This document shows positions 34,853-48,600 of a stretch of 64,000 nucleotides of DNA, in pieces. This DNA is from Lepturacanthus savala. Taxonomy: Eukaryota > Chordata > Actinopteri > Scombriformes > Trichiuridae. The DNA lies in contig CM060470.1 of assembly GCA_030544235.1 (NCBI GenBank), forward strand, positions 18,617,356-18,681,355. The letters run 5' to 3'. Made by a program: the position numbers and the translations under genes. Every line of letters begins with the position of its first letter. The first letter of the stretch is position 1. The notes under the pieces are model-generated. The model made no database searches. It worked only from the letters and a program-made list of their open reading frames with translations, and was not told the origin of the DNA.

Positions 34853-37640
34853 GAAGACTGAAATTAAAATATCTAACAACTAAATCTGTTAAATATATTG
34901 TTCAGTTGTGTACTTTCAGCATCTGAAATGTTTCCAATGCTTCTGGACTTTTCAATGAATTTATTATGATTAATAATTAAATACAGCATGGATCCATGGC
35001 ATCAATATCCCCAGTCTGGCCTTTTTACCTGTAACCAGATTTAACCTTTAACCAAAAGCATTTTAGTCATCTGGATCATATAGGTCACATATCATGCACT
35101 TTCCTTCCTTCATTTGAAGCTTTGATACCCTTACCATGATATATTTGTGGTTTAAATACCATAAATGTAACCAAATGTAGTTTTACAGTGCTCTCTCAAG
35201 CCCCTCACTGCTGCTCAAGAAATCTCAGGTTATATTTGGCGTGTTATTAATATTCATGAGCCTCTCTTTTGGCTGACTATTTTCTGAGTGACAGATGGCT
35301 GAGTGTAACCACAGGTAACAAGTCGTTGGCCCTGAAGTAACACAAGCAAAAAAAACAAATCTGAAGACGTTAGATGTCAGCTGTAGGCCTGTGGCCTGGC
35401 TAATCTTTTTTTGACCAACTGCAAAAAAAATTGGACAGAAAATTAATGTATGGTGTCACTAAGTCTCTTTTGATCCCGTTTGATTGGTGCCATGAATGAC
35501 ACATATGATGATTTTCTATTTAAAAGATACATTTGCAAGTTAAAAGAAGTCTCACCTCGTTGTAAAACTGTTGACCTATATTGGCTGTAAGGCATTGCTT
35601 AACTTTAGCTTCAGCCTCATTTGCACTGGGTAGCATAGGGGCTACTTTGTAACAGTTTACCATATAGGGCAATAACTTAATCTTACCTCACTTGAAGTTG
35701 AGAACTGAACTATCTCTCAATGCTAATCTGTATCTACGTGCTGTAGTGAGAAAAGCTGTGTGAGAACCTTATGGGATACTCATGGCTGGTCCAGGCATTA
35801 GTCAGATCCTCAGGTATTACCAGGGAAACTAAAGCTTATTTAATGAAGCAACGATTATGGGAAATTATTATAAATGCCCCTACACATCAACAGTAATTAT
35901 TATATGATATACCCATATAATAATCATAATGATCATGATAAAAACTATTATTATTGTTATTAGTAGTGGTATGGTATAAAGAGGATGAACCCATATGGTG
36001 GAATTAGCAGAACATTCATCATTATTATTATTATTATTTAGCCAACTATAGACCTATATAAAAGTTGCCTTTCCTTTCTAAAATGTACTGTCTTCTTCCT
36101 CTTGGGTCAAATTGAACAACGTGCTGCAGCATCTGGGTTAAATAGTGAAGCAGCGCTTCAAACTCGCCCAGCGTGTGTTGTGTCCCAGACTTCCCAGTGG
36201 GGACTGAAGTTATATTTGAACTAGCAGGTTTTGAGTTGTTCTGTAAATGTTTCTTATACCACAGCTGATATTTTTCTGCCTTGAAAGCAGACTGAGGTTG
36301 CATAACTTGAATTGAAATGACATTTTTGGGTTTGTCCTAATCCCCAGTAAATACATGTATAGTGAATACATGCTATAGGTCTCCACTGACAGATGAAGGA
36401 AACGTTTAGTCTCAGCTTCTCAGTTTCTCCACTATATAGAGAGCTACTGAAAAATAGATATTTATTTATTATTATGGGTTAGGCAGCTAAGATGCTAAAT
36501 TATTATTCTCCCCAGGAAACTCTACTTCCCATGGACAAAAAATCACCAGACTCTATCATGTTTGTAATAAACTATATATAATAGGATGTTTTAGTGCGTT
36601 TGTTGTTGTGAAAAGAGATGTGTGTGTGCATATCTTTAGGCCTACTTGTCCTCTTTTGGTGCGTACTGCGCAGACGGGTCCATGATAGTAATCTTCATAG
36701 CCCATTCTTGCCTAATCACAGTTTATTTTAGGCTATCATAGCCTACTTTGATAATTGCGGTGTTGCTTTTATTGTTACTACATATTTCTGTGGTGATGTT
36801 TTCCTGATCTTGGGATGGAGGAGAGTAAACTGCTTGGGTATGACTGAGAAGATCAGAGCAGCAAGGGAGACACACACACACACACACAAAGGAGAGGGTA
36901 AGAGTGGGGGGGTGTAAGGGTCCTTCTCAACACAGTCCCAGGATCAGGAGACATAACAGTACAGAACTCAGCAGAGCAGAAAAGAACAGAACAGAACAGA
37001 ATACATAGAACATAGCAATGACATAGCAGAACAGAACAGATAGGAGCAGAATAGAACAAAGCAGAGTAGAACAGAAAAGATCAGCAGAACATAATTTAGC
37101 AGAGCAGAACGGATCCTCAAATACCTAATAAATAGTGAAATATTCAGGCCTAGTGGGACGCAGTGGGTGTTTCTGTGTGTGTAGGCTACTATGAAATTGA
37201 ATCCGGGTGGTGTCACTCTGTTTTTGTGTCATTTGATTGAGCATGTAACGCTAGCTGCCGTGGCTATTATTGTGTCAGAGCACATTATTTTTGAATTTTC
37301 CCCTCCATTTACCTGTACCGAAAATTCCAGCACATCATTGGTAACATCTACTATTCAGTATTTTGTGCAAGTGTGTGGGTGTGTGTGTATTTTTAGTGCA
37401 TATACCTTCCTGTGTGCCAGCATTAACTGTAAATGATTTAAACAAACATTTAACTCTGATGATTCCAATACCATCTTCAGTCCAATGATTTTGAAAAGGA
37501 TTTTTAATTTAGTCTTAGCCTCTTAAGACGCACCCCCTTTGGGACTTTACACACAGAACATGCAGCTGCTCTAGCTCAGGGCTATGAAATGTGATAATTG
37601 TGTCACATGTTGTTCTAAAGCCCTGGCTATTGGCTATCAG
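34853..37640. other. Gene-free stretch
   Basis: No gene is supported. There are short ATT/TAT runs near 35940-36040, a CA run at about 36873-36888, and the degenerate pentanucleotide array at 36946-37110 listed separately. Confidence 0.5.
36946..37110. repeat. Degenerate AGAAC/ACAGA pentanucleotide array
   Basis: Repeated AACAG/AGAACAGA units run through this segment with many substitutions and small interruptions. Confidence 0.8.
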
Positions 37641-37810
37641 AATTAGATGGTCTTGTCATTAGGTCGCACTGCTGTTGCCATCAAACCAAATGTAGTCAAA
37701 CTTGTTTAGTCAGTCTTCATTGGCTTTCAAGCTGGCTATCTCCTGACCCCATGCTTCGATTGGCTTGTATATGGGGTCAACCATTGCAACTTCAAGACCA
37801 TAACTATTGC
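37640..37810 (-). repeat. Diverged copy of the inverted-repeat body found at 45207-45900 and 48090-48766
   Basis: The segments TTGTCATTAGGTCGCACTG, CCTGACCCCATGCTTCGATT and AAGACCATAACTATTGC align in order with 48485-48665. This shows that the body of that inverted repeat belongs to a dispersed repeat family. Confidence 0.65.
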
Positions 37811-38123
37811 ATTATTATTATTAAATCAAAAACTGATTTCTATGCAAAAAAGTGTAGAATTGCTGAACGATACAATTAGTCAGATGAATAGTTATAGACA
37901 GATCTCTGAACTCTGGTTCAGTCTATGTGTAACTTGTATTTTTATATGCAGCTGTATTCAAAACACATTTCATATTCCCATTATGGACATTAAACAGATC
38001 AACAGATATAAATTTTTTTCATCTCAGTTTTACACATGAGCTGGGCTGGGAACATCATGGGGTTACCCAGGAAAGGGAAGTATGGGCTTCTTTACTTAGA
38101 TGGACCCAGATGGATGGCTGGAT

Positions 38124-38632
38124 CAGGCCCGCCGCTCCGTACATGCAGACTACGCAGCCAGCGTAGGGCCCCAACTAGTGAAGGGGGCTTCCAAAATTAA
38201 GATAGGGGAAAAAAAAGATAATTATTACACTAATAAATAGCAAAAATATGAATTCGTTTTCCGGGAGTTTTGTATACCATCACTGAAATCGGGAAAATTA
38301 AATGTTATTTATTGCGTAATAAAAAGACTCAGACCCCTGTAAGTCGTTTGGAAATGGTATAGTGATGGGAATTCCTCTATCCAGCTCTATTTGGAGAGTC
38401 GGATCTTTTGGCTCAGCTCACTAATACGAACCAGCTTGTTCGGCTCCTTTGTTTCTCCTCCGGCTCCTATCGTTCACTTCAAAGAGTCAGATCGTTCAAC
38501 TTCAAAGAGTCGGATCGTTCAACTTCAAAGAGTCGGATCGTTCATGACCGACACAAAGCTTCGGAGCCACTTTTCTTACTACGCTCCCTACAAGCTGAGC
38601 TTAGGGCCTCCAAAACCTTAGCAGCGGCCCTG
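38124..38632. mobile_element. hAT-type MITE with perfect 8-bp target duplication
   Basis: A 509-bp element with inverted ends CAGGCCCGCCGCT and the complement of AGCAGCGGCCCTG, flanked by GGCTGGAT on both sides (38116-38123 and 38633-38640). It contains three tandem copies of a 23-bp unit (CTTCAAAGAGTCGGATCGTT...) at about 38476-38545. No transposase. Confidence 0.88.
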
Positions 38633-39079
38633 GGCTGGATGGATGATAATGACTACTAACAGTTAAAGATACCATACCACATCTAAAACTTACTCTTTTT
38701 ACCTCACCTCTTTTGATTGGTAGAGACAAGATCATGTGACCCACACACAGACTTTGGAGCTTCAGCTGCATTTTAGACCACGTCAACTTCTTCACTTCTT
38801 CACAGCAGGATTCAGCTCTGAATCACACACCTAAATCACCTCATTAGGTAAAACATGTCATATTTCACCCAAAAGTGACTCAACTATAGTAACTACAGCA
38901 TCTACTCCCTCCTATAAGACTACTGTGTCAATGCACAATAAACTCAACAACACAAACAGCTTTAAGCATTAAATATATGTCTCCTTGTTTGGCATCACCA
39001 TCAGCAATCTAACCAGGACCAACCTCTCCATCCATAGACATCCATACCCCCATGTTAAGCAGAATCACACCAAAAACTT

Positions 39080-40230
39080 GATCACCTGAATATTTTTTTT
39101 CAGTTTTTAGCTTGTCCTGATATAGTGGTCATCACTAAAATGTAGTTCACAAGAAGTGTCTTTGACTCTGATGTGGCTTTAACTTAATCTTTAATCTTTT
39201 TAGAATATAGGCAAGGCAGAGGTGGTGTTGCTATTTATGTTAAATCCTCTTTCACTCTCTCTGTTCTAATAAGAGTTCCTTTACCCAACTGTTACCCAAA
39301 TTCTTACTCTTTATATTGATATCTTAGTAATTCTTTTGTGCCAGCCAATGCCAAGCCTATTCATCTTCTTGCCAACTTACTCACAGGCTACCAGGCAAAA
39401 TTTAAAGAACCCCTTAAGATCTTAAGTTACTGATTATATATTTTTTCAGATAATCTCTGTTAGCTGAATCTTCAACTTGGGTATTAGTGACCAGTGATAT
39501 TGATCTGTCTCATGAGCAGGCTTATATGCCATCTCTAATGAAGTTTTCTCTTACCCCTGTGCCTCGCAGTGTGGCACCTAGTCATTGATTCCAAGTAATC
39601 CACTGAAGATAACTGTGATCCTTTATTTCTCCACCTCTCTGCCCTTTTAATCGCTGGGCACATAACACACAGTTTTAATCTGCCCATGTCTTGTAGTGTA
39701 GTCGCTCGTGTACTGTCAAAGGCTTTGACACCATTGATTAGTCTAAATGGCATTGGCACATCAGGAATTCCATGTAACTTCCAGAAGTAATTACAATCTG
39801 ATAGATTTCAATGTGAGAAAATAGGTTATATGCAGTCCGACATTTTACCCATAATTAAAAGTGTCACACAAGCATTAATGTTAGGTTCACTGCTCTTTAC
39901 CATCTACATAAATGATACGGTTCTTCTCTGTTAATGGCTGTCAGTTTCCCCTGTATGCTGATTATACAATCTTGTAATGTATTGATGACTAGTTATTAGC
40001 CACTAGTCACTAGTCTCATTGTTGATAAGGATGCACTTGCTTCTCTTTGGTTATTTTTTATGAGAACACTTTTTTAGTCCATCTAAAGCCATCTCTTGAG
40101 ACGAGCTTTCACCCACCAGCCCCTGTTCTGTCCTGTTTAATTTATTTGCTCTTTTTTGTCTTTGCTGCATTTATAGGTACCTAGAAAAGCACTGTATGAA
40201 TCCAATGTATTATTATTATCAACAATATTA
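39080..40230 (+). mobile_element. Decayed non-LTR retrotransposon (LINE)
   Basis: Plus-strand fragments in the expected order: an endonuclease-like CPDIVVIT at 39111 and GRGGVAIYVKSS at about 39210; reverse-transcriptase pieces KAFDTID near 39716, LGPLLF-like at about 39880, and LYADYTIL at about 39950, where the catalytic YADD has become YADY; then a 3' tail ending in ATT repeats near 40200. Many stops and frameshifts make it dead. It lies about 500 bp upstream of the methyltransferase gene. Confidence 0.75.
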
Positions 40231-40744
40231 TTATGACGATGGTAATAAGGCTGCAAACAAAATAAACTGTATAAAGTTTCTGTAATATCAAAGTATCTAG
40301 TGTATTTTAAGCGTTAATTTGATTTGTCAGAATAGAGCTGATCTCATCACAGTGACTGTAGTTGTATAGAAACCTGCAGTTGCTGAACTCTGAGAACACT
40401 GACGACTGCAGGGGACAAGAATTAATGATTGATATATTTGTGTCAAAGATGCAGAGGTATTCCTTTTAGTTCACAGGGCCTACTGCTGTGCTAAAAGTGT
40501 TCACTGTTGTGCAGAAGAGGAAGTTGGTGTGTGAAAATGATAATGTGTAATTATTGTCAACATTTAGAAAGAAGTTAAAACAGGCAGCATCATGCACAAA
40601 TAACTTAGGTACTGTTCCTTTAAAGGGCCTCACACTGTTTACCAATGGAAGCAGAGGCCTCCCAGTGTGAGTGTGTTTTTCCAGTGAAAAGAGACTTCCT
40701 CTACTTGATAAGTTGTTTGAGAGTTAGTTAGTAACAACCAGCTG

Positions 40745-42565
40745 ATGGCTCACCGTCTGTTTGAGGGAAAGGAGCATGCTGCTGCCTATTGGAAGTTTAG
40801 AATTTGTCCATCTGACCATCTGATACAAAAGGTGCTCAACTTCCTGGAAAAACAGGTAAAAAAAAACAAGTTCGAACATGTATTTGTTGAATAATGTATT
40901 AGTCCGTAATAACATATTACATGTCTTGTCATTGTTAGTGAATAATATATCAGTGTGTTATAACATGTTACATATGTTTTCCTAATTCCTAAGTTGGAAT
41001 AACAAACCCAGATAATGTGATTGGACTGGAGGCAAGAAAAAAATGTATTATTGTGTTATAACATGTTATTTGCATTATCAGTAAACAATGATTATATAAT
41101 TTATTTATGTGATGTTACAAGTGTTGTGATTGTCAGTGAATGATGTATTAAAGGTGGCATATGTAAAATGAGCAGCATATCGACATCTAGTGTCTCAAAA
41201 TCGTAATTGCAACACAGAAAAAAAAAAAAAAAACAGTCGGGTTTGCCATGTTTGTTGCCAACTGCCAACTCAAGGGATCAGCCTGCATCATGTCAAGTGA
41301 TGAATCATAGAGGGGAACGACAATTTTCAACTAATCACTACATTTCAACAAATAACGTTGAAGAGAAATTTGACAAACAATATTAGCTAAATTAGCAAGT
41401 GATGTAGCTTAACTTACCGATCGAAAAGAAAATTTGCCATTTCTGCGTGCACTTTGATGCCATGTAAATCTTTTATATTAGTCTATCTACCATATGCTTC
41501 ACCAATATTGACTCGGGTTTTGGCTCTTCACCAGTCGCTCTGCTTCTGTGATTCATAACAGTTCATAAGCTTCATTAGTCAAAGCATTGAAGCTGCTGCA
41601 GGACTTGCAGACTCTTTTTTACCCAGTAGCCGACCATATCTGGCTACTCGCATTGCCCCGTCGCTATTGGCTGGTAAACATAAAGTCTTTGTCCAATAAT
41701 TAATTCACACATGTAATTATTTTTCCAGATAAGCTATACTTTAATTCTGTGTCCCTCTAAACACACTGTGGATGTCAGTCAGTCATTTCCTATAACCGCT
41801 TATTCCTCATTAGGGTCACAGGGGTCTGCTGGAGCCTATCCCAGCACATTACAAGGGAGACGCCATTCACTCACACACTCACCTATGAGGTGTTCAGTAT
41901 CTCCAATTAACCCCAGCATCTTTTTGGACTGTGGGAGGAAGCAAGAGTACTTGGTGAAAACACCACACAGAAAGGTCCCAAATCAAGGACCATGGAGGTC
42001 TTGAACCTGCGAATTTCTTGCTGGGAGGGAACAGTGCTAACCACCATGCTACAGTGTCACCCCACTCTGGATGCAGTTTTATTATTTTTTAATATATATA
42101 TATAATTATCATTATTATTATTACATGCACATGTTGTGCGTGTTGTGATTGTCTGTGAATAACATTAATGTGATAACATATTATACATGTTACATGCTAT
42201 TGTCAATGAATGATGCATTAATGTCATTGGATATGTTGTCATTGTCATTGAATATCGTATTTTCTGTGATAACATGCGTCATCTTTATCAGACATCTGGT
42301 CCCTTTGAGCTGGCGGTGGATGTGGGTTGTGGTTCTGGTCAGGGCACGGTGCTGCTGGCCCAGCACTTTGCTGCTGTGGTCGGGACAGATGTTAGTCCTG
42401 CACAGCTGGAGATGGCTCTGCAACATGCTACACGGCCCAACATCTCATACATGTGAGCAGCAACTGAGACACACATTTATTCTGTTTTAAACAATGTTAT
42501 TCACTATTAACTATATGATCTACATAAATATATTTTAAATATAACAACCAGAATATAAGTCACAT

Positions 42566-42604
<39 letters not shown>

Positions 42605-45600
42605 GACAAATTGAAAGCATTCTGTTTATTTTCTTTTTTATCTTTTTATTTTAGTAATAATACATATGACACACGATGACACAAGAATATTAAGCTATGA
42701 ATTTATATGATAAAAACAATTAATAGCATGTTGTTTGTTCAGCTGTGAGAATGTTGTTAAAGCTTCTTTATTAAATCTGGGCTAAAGCAGGAACAATGTG
42801 ACCCTTGTCTGGTGAAAGTGGGTCAGGCAGCGAGGCCCCGCCCCCTACAACAGAACAAATACTCTCAACAGCACAGTGTTTGGATTCATTTGTAGTAGTT
42901 AGTAGTGGTCATCACATTAGATTAATTACCACATTACTAAGGTGATAAATCTGCAATTCAGCTACTTTGGAAATGTATGTGGTTTTATTAATTATGTTTA
43001 TATCAATATGTTTTTTCCACTTGATTTTTCCACAAATGATTAATTCTTGATGCATAGCTTGGTGGGAACAGAGACAACTAGAAATAGGTAATCAATAATC
43101 AATCGATCAGTGACATAGAAGGTCCAAAACTGCAGTGGTGACGAGTAACTAAGTAAATCTACTTAAGTACTGCACTTACTTGTACTTGTACTTTATTTTC
43201 ATGCAATGCATTATACTTCACTCCACTACATTTCAGAGGGAAATACTGTACTTTCTACTTTCAGTTTATCTGACAGGTTTATTTACTTTTGGATAAGTTT
43301 TGATATGAAATAATATATTTTATTCGTACTGTTTCAATTGACATTCTTTTTTTTCTTTGCTTTGAAAAAAAAAACATATTAAAAGCTTCTATATAAAGTA
43401 TATCATATAAACATGTTTTACACATATATAATAAAATATGATGCAGTATTTTTACTATTAATCTACAAAAAGTATCTCAAATTGGATCCACATTGATAAA
43501 CTAAAACATATACCCAAACAAGTTTATTCAAAAAAGAAGCATGATATACTGTAATAATACAACACAGTCGAGTATTTTTGAGTATTTTTTCAGTTCAGTA
43601 TTTCTACTTTTACCAGTTAAAGCATCTTAATTGTTCGTCCACCACTGAAAACCTGCAGTGCAGTCAACTGTCAGACATTCATTGTACCTAAAATTAACGT
43701 AATTTGGAATATTTTTTGAAAGGAAAAGCTTGCAAACATTGCATGAATATAAAGCAAGAGTACTGAGTGTTACAGGTTAATATTAACACATGAGCACATT
43801 TAATAAGTGGGATAAGTGTAGATAATTTAAGCTGCTACCTGACACCCTCCTAACTTATGTACATTCATGTGTTTGCTGGATAATATTTCATGCTGCAGAC
43901 TTCTGTTCTTGTTCCATTTTCAGACAGAGTGCGGCTGAGCAGCTGCCGTGTTCTGACAGCTCAGTGGACCTGCTGACAGCCATGTCCGCCTTCCACTGGT
44001 TTGACAGGCCCCGCTTCCTTGAGGAGGTCCACAGGGTCCTCAAGCCTGGAGGCTGCTTGGCTCTCCTCAACTACTCCATGGACATGGAGCTCAGCTACGG
44101 AGACTGCTGCTCAGAGACACTCAACCACGTCTGCAGAGAGGTGATACAGAATATATATCAATCCAGCTGAGACATGTTACTGAGGCTGGACTCAGACTCA
44201 CTAACATACCTGCAGCACTGAGATAAGGCTGGAGAGGTCATTTATGGCCATAGACATCATCGGTGAAATAAGTTGCACATATGCAGTTCACCTGCATCAA
44301 CATGTATCATCATTTCTTACAAAATAATAAATGTCAATGTTTCTGTTAAATGTAAAAAAAATGTAGGCGAGTGATGAGATTTTTTAAACACTCCACTAAA
44401 ACCTTAAAAAAAAAAATAGAAATCAGAAATATGAAAAATCTAAATAAGATCTACAGCTCTGAAAAAAAGAAATAAGAGACCACTGCAAAATGATCGGTTT
44501 TTCTGATTTCACTACTTATAGGTATGTGTTTGGGCAAAAGGAACATTTGTGTTGTTCTATAAACTACTGACAACATTTCCTCCAAATTCCAAATAAAAAA
44601 TTAGCATTTAGAGCATTTATTTGTAGAAAATGACAAATGGTCAAAGTAACAAAAAAGATACAATGTTTTCAGACCTCAAACAATGCAAAGAAACAAGATC
44701 AATTTTCAGATTAAAGCAACATAATTACTTGTTTTTACTTTATACTTAAGAGTTCATAGAGGTATGTGTTTGGGCAAAAGGAACATTATTTGAGTCTATA
44801 AACTACTGACAACATTTTCCACATATTCTATTCTTCAAACATATTGTTTAGAGCATTTATTTGCAGAAAATGACAAATGGACAAAATAACAAAATGATTC
44901 AATGTTTTTAGACCTCAAACAATGCAAAGAAACAAGATCAAATTCATTTTAAAACAACATAATACTAATGTTTACACTTAAGAAGAGTTCAGAAATCAAT
45001 ATTTGGTGCAATAACCCTGATTTTGGAATCCCAGCTTTCATGCGTCTTACCATTGTTCTTGGGTGACTTTATTCCACTCCTTTTACCTCTTTAAACAGAA
45101 TGAGGTGTACATGTGTTGGAATTCAACAGACGCTGGAATGAAATGACTGGAATACATGTAGAGATGCTGATTTCAGAAAAAAAATGCAGTGGTCTCAGAG
45201 CTGTATATTTACTTAACCACTGTACCATGAGTGGTAGGCGGGAGCTGCAGGGGTCATTTATGACAAAACTAAACTTCGGTCATTGGTTTTTCTACACGCA
45301 AACAACGCAACAATTATGGTCTCATTGTCATCTCTCATGACACCAGACATGAGCCAATTGAAGCATGGGGTCAGGAGAAAGCCGGCTTGAGAGCCAATAA
45401 GGACTGACTACGAAAGTTTGACCACCTTTGGTTTGATGGACACCAGTGCGACCCAATGGAAATTTCCCATAATGAGACCACCTAAATCTGATAGCTGCAA
45501 CTTTTCTTTTCAATCAAGACAGAATCAAAAAGAACTAAAATGTAAAAGGACAACAGTTATCAGAATTTTGACTGGACAACATTATGATTTAACATTTTTA

Positions 45601-48600
45601 ATATTATCCCAAGCTTAATTTTAAATGATTATATATACTAAATATACTACAAAGTCCTTTCTGAAGCAGATGTGTATTTCCCAACTTGATCTGCAATACT
45701 GCTAAACAGGGTCAGAGGAACATGTGGGCTGCAAGTGAGGTTTTGATTTTGTCTGCTTGATGAATTTCTCCTTTCACTAAAGACAACATCATTAGTGAAC
45801 CCACATGCTCTTATTTTGATAGAAACACTGTCATGACCGCAACGCTTGAATATAATGGAGTCATCATTAACATTAGCTGCTTTACATTTATTTATATATA
45901 TTTATTTATATATATTTATTTATATATATTTTCAAAAAATCAGTAAGTTGAAATCAAAATTTGTTGGAGTTGGTGTTGGCGTTTGAGCTACTTTATATTT
46001 AGTGGATGAAGCAAAGTCATTATGAATTAGCACATATTTGATCATCATGCCATTTATCACATCATTGATGGAGGAGTGGAAATAAATCATCTTCAATCAT
46101 CTTCTCATCTCTTGGTTTGATCAGTTTTATGCAGCCTTGCAGCCGTACCGCAGTCCTCACCTTGGCTCCAGCTCTATGGATTTGTACCATGAAGCCTACC
46201 AGTCCATCCCTTACCCTGACAAAGAGTGGTGAGTGACAGGATGCTGTTGTAATCTTTGCTCCACACATGCAGACTCACATCTGAGGATTTTCACAGCCAT
46301 CAACTAATTGTGCAAAAGCATGTTTAGTCACAAACATGTGTCCATGTTCATGCTTGATTTTAATTCTGAAGAGATGCTTGAATTCCCTAATTTTTGCAAA
46401 CTCTACTGGGGGCAACTTCACTAACAGCTCCTCTTTCCCACAGACAGATGGCTAACTCATTGAGTTTGAAATCTCTTTTCCAAGAGTGGCCTTTAAAAGA
46501 GATTTTAATCTTAATGAGTCTTTTAATTTCATTTCATTCAGAACTGGACACTTGAAATTGATCTTTTTTTTTAACATTTTCCATTAGATAGTGATATAGG
46601 TCAATTTTGGCCTTGAAAATGCATATAACATTCTCAGGTTCCACTAGTGCATGATGTCTTACTGCCCTCCAATGAAGCAAATAAATGACACAATTCTGCA
46701 GGTGTGGTCAGTACTAATGCTATAAGTAAGCCTAACAGCTGCCAGATTTTTCTCTTCCAAGTTGGTTAAAAGGTCATATTCACTGCTTCAAGCATGAAAT
46801 TATGTTTGTGCTCAGCGAACAAGGAGGAGGAGAAATCTTTTGCCCTTTATGAAGAGACATCATTCACCCATGATGAAGAGACATCCTCCTCAGAGGATGA
46901 CAGCATGACAGGTGATGATGAGGGGTACCAGCTGGTGCCTGAGTCCTCTTCTTCAGGAGGATGAAGTGGATACAGAGGCCTAGCAGCTAATGGTGGAAAC
47001 AGCAGGAGCAGCAACTGTAAAGCTGGCAGCCTTGTGGATTTTGCAAAAATGTGTTTTTCCACCATTAAGGACTACAATCAAGTCACCCACCCGTGGCATG
47101 TGTGATGATAGGACAGGCTTGACCCACAGCCCACCAACAAAGTGAGGAGGGGGTGCGACCTGTGCACCCACAGTAGAACAGAAACCACTTGCTGCATACT
47201 GTGTTATTCATAATGCAAGAAAAAAAAACACTTGCACAGACAATATGGTGAATAGTTGATTTTGAGGTTGCTTTTCATCAAGCTCATTGTGCAAATAAAC
47301 TGCCTTTCAAAGGGTTAAAAGGGTTCTAAAAAGATATGGATATTTTATACACTACCACTCAGTAGTTTGGGGTCACTTATACATTTCCTTATTTTTGAAA
47401 GAACAGCACTGTTCAATGAAGGTAACTTTAATCAGAAATACGCTCTATACATTTCTAACATGGTAAATGACTATTCTAGCTGAAAATGTCTGTTTTTTGG
47501 TGCAATATCTACATAGATATATAGAGGCCCATTTCCAGCAACTATCACTCCAGTGTTCTAATGGTACAATGTGTTTGTTCATTGTGTCAGAAGGTTAATG
47601 TAATAAAAGTTTCTATTCATTTTACAACTCATGATGGTAAATAAAAGTGTGACTTTTCATGGAAAACACTTAATTGTTTGGGTGACCCCAAACTTTTGAA
47701 CGGTAGTATACCTACACAGTAAAAGTAGCAAATAATATTCATAAGATCAGTTTACTGTGTGTACAGAACTAATGTAGTTACTGTCTTGTACAGAATGTGT
47801 GTTTTTACCGGGTGCTATTACTGTATTCCAGGCAGGATTGTATATGGGTGAAGAAATCCATGCCTCTGTGCAGCTACATGGGTCTGTTGGAATCTTTCTC
47901 TAGTTATCAGGCTCTGCTGAGAGCGAACACACAGAAAGCTGTCAGACTCTCTCAGGACAGCTGTCAAAGGTAAATCAGGCCTTTTTGTAGCACATGCAAC
48001 ACACCCAGCAAGGGGGAAGTACATCAGATATACAGTTCCGGAAAAAAATAAGATACCACTGCACTTTTTTTCTTACTGATTTGTTGATAATATATATAAA
48101 TAAATGTAAAGCAGCCAATGTTATTGATGGCTATATTCAAGTGTTGCAGTCATGACAGTGTTATTTTCTACAGTTTTGGTTTCTATCAAAACAAAAGCAT
48201 GTGGGCTCACTAATGATCTGGTCAAATTCATCTACAGTCAAATCAAAACCTCACTTGCAGCCCACATGTTCCTCTGACCCTGTTTAGAAATACACATCTG
48301 CATCAGACAGGACTTTGTAGTATATTTAGTATATATATAATCATTTAAAATTAAGCTTGGGATAATATTAAAAATGTTAAATCATAATGTTGTCCAGTTG
48401 AAATTCTGATAAATGTTGTCCTTTTATATTTTAGTTCTTTTTGATGCTGTCTTGATTGAAAAGAAAAGTTGCAGCTATCAGATTTAGATGGTCTCATTAT
48501 GGGAAATTTCCATTGGGTCACACTGGTGTCCATCAAACCAAAGGTGGTCAAACTTTCGTAGTCAGTCCTTATTGGCTCTCAAGTCGGCTTTCTCCTGACC

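Noticed and set aside
42149..42490. Plus-strand open frame overlapping methyltransferase exon 2 in another frame
   Set aside because: It reads through intron sequence. The spliced frame at 42292-42452 carries the SAM-binding motif instead.
47836..47969. Alternative acceptor for methyltransferase exon 5 at 47835
   Set aside because: Using the second AG gives a stop after a few codons. The acceptor at 47831 keeps the frame and gives the WQDCIWVKK continuation.
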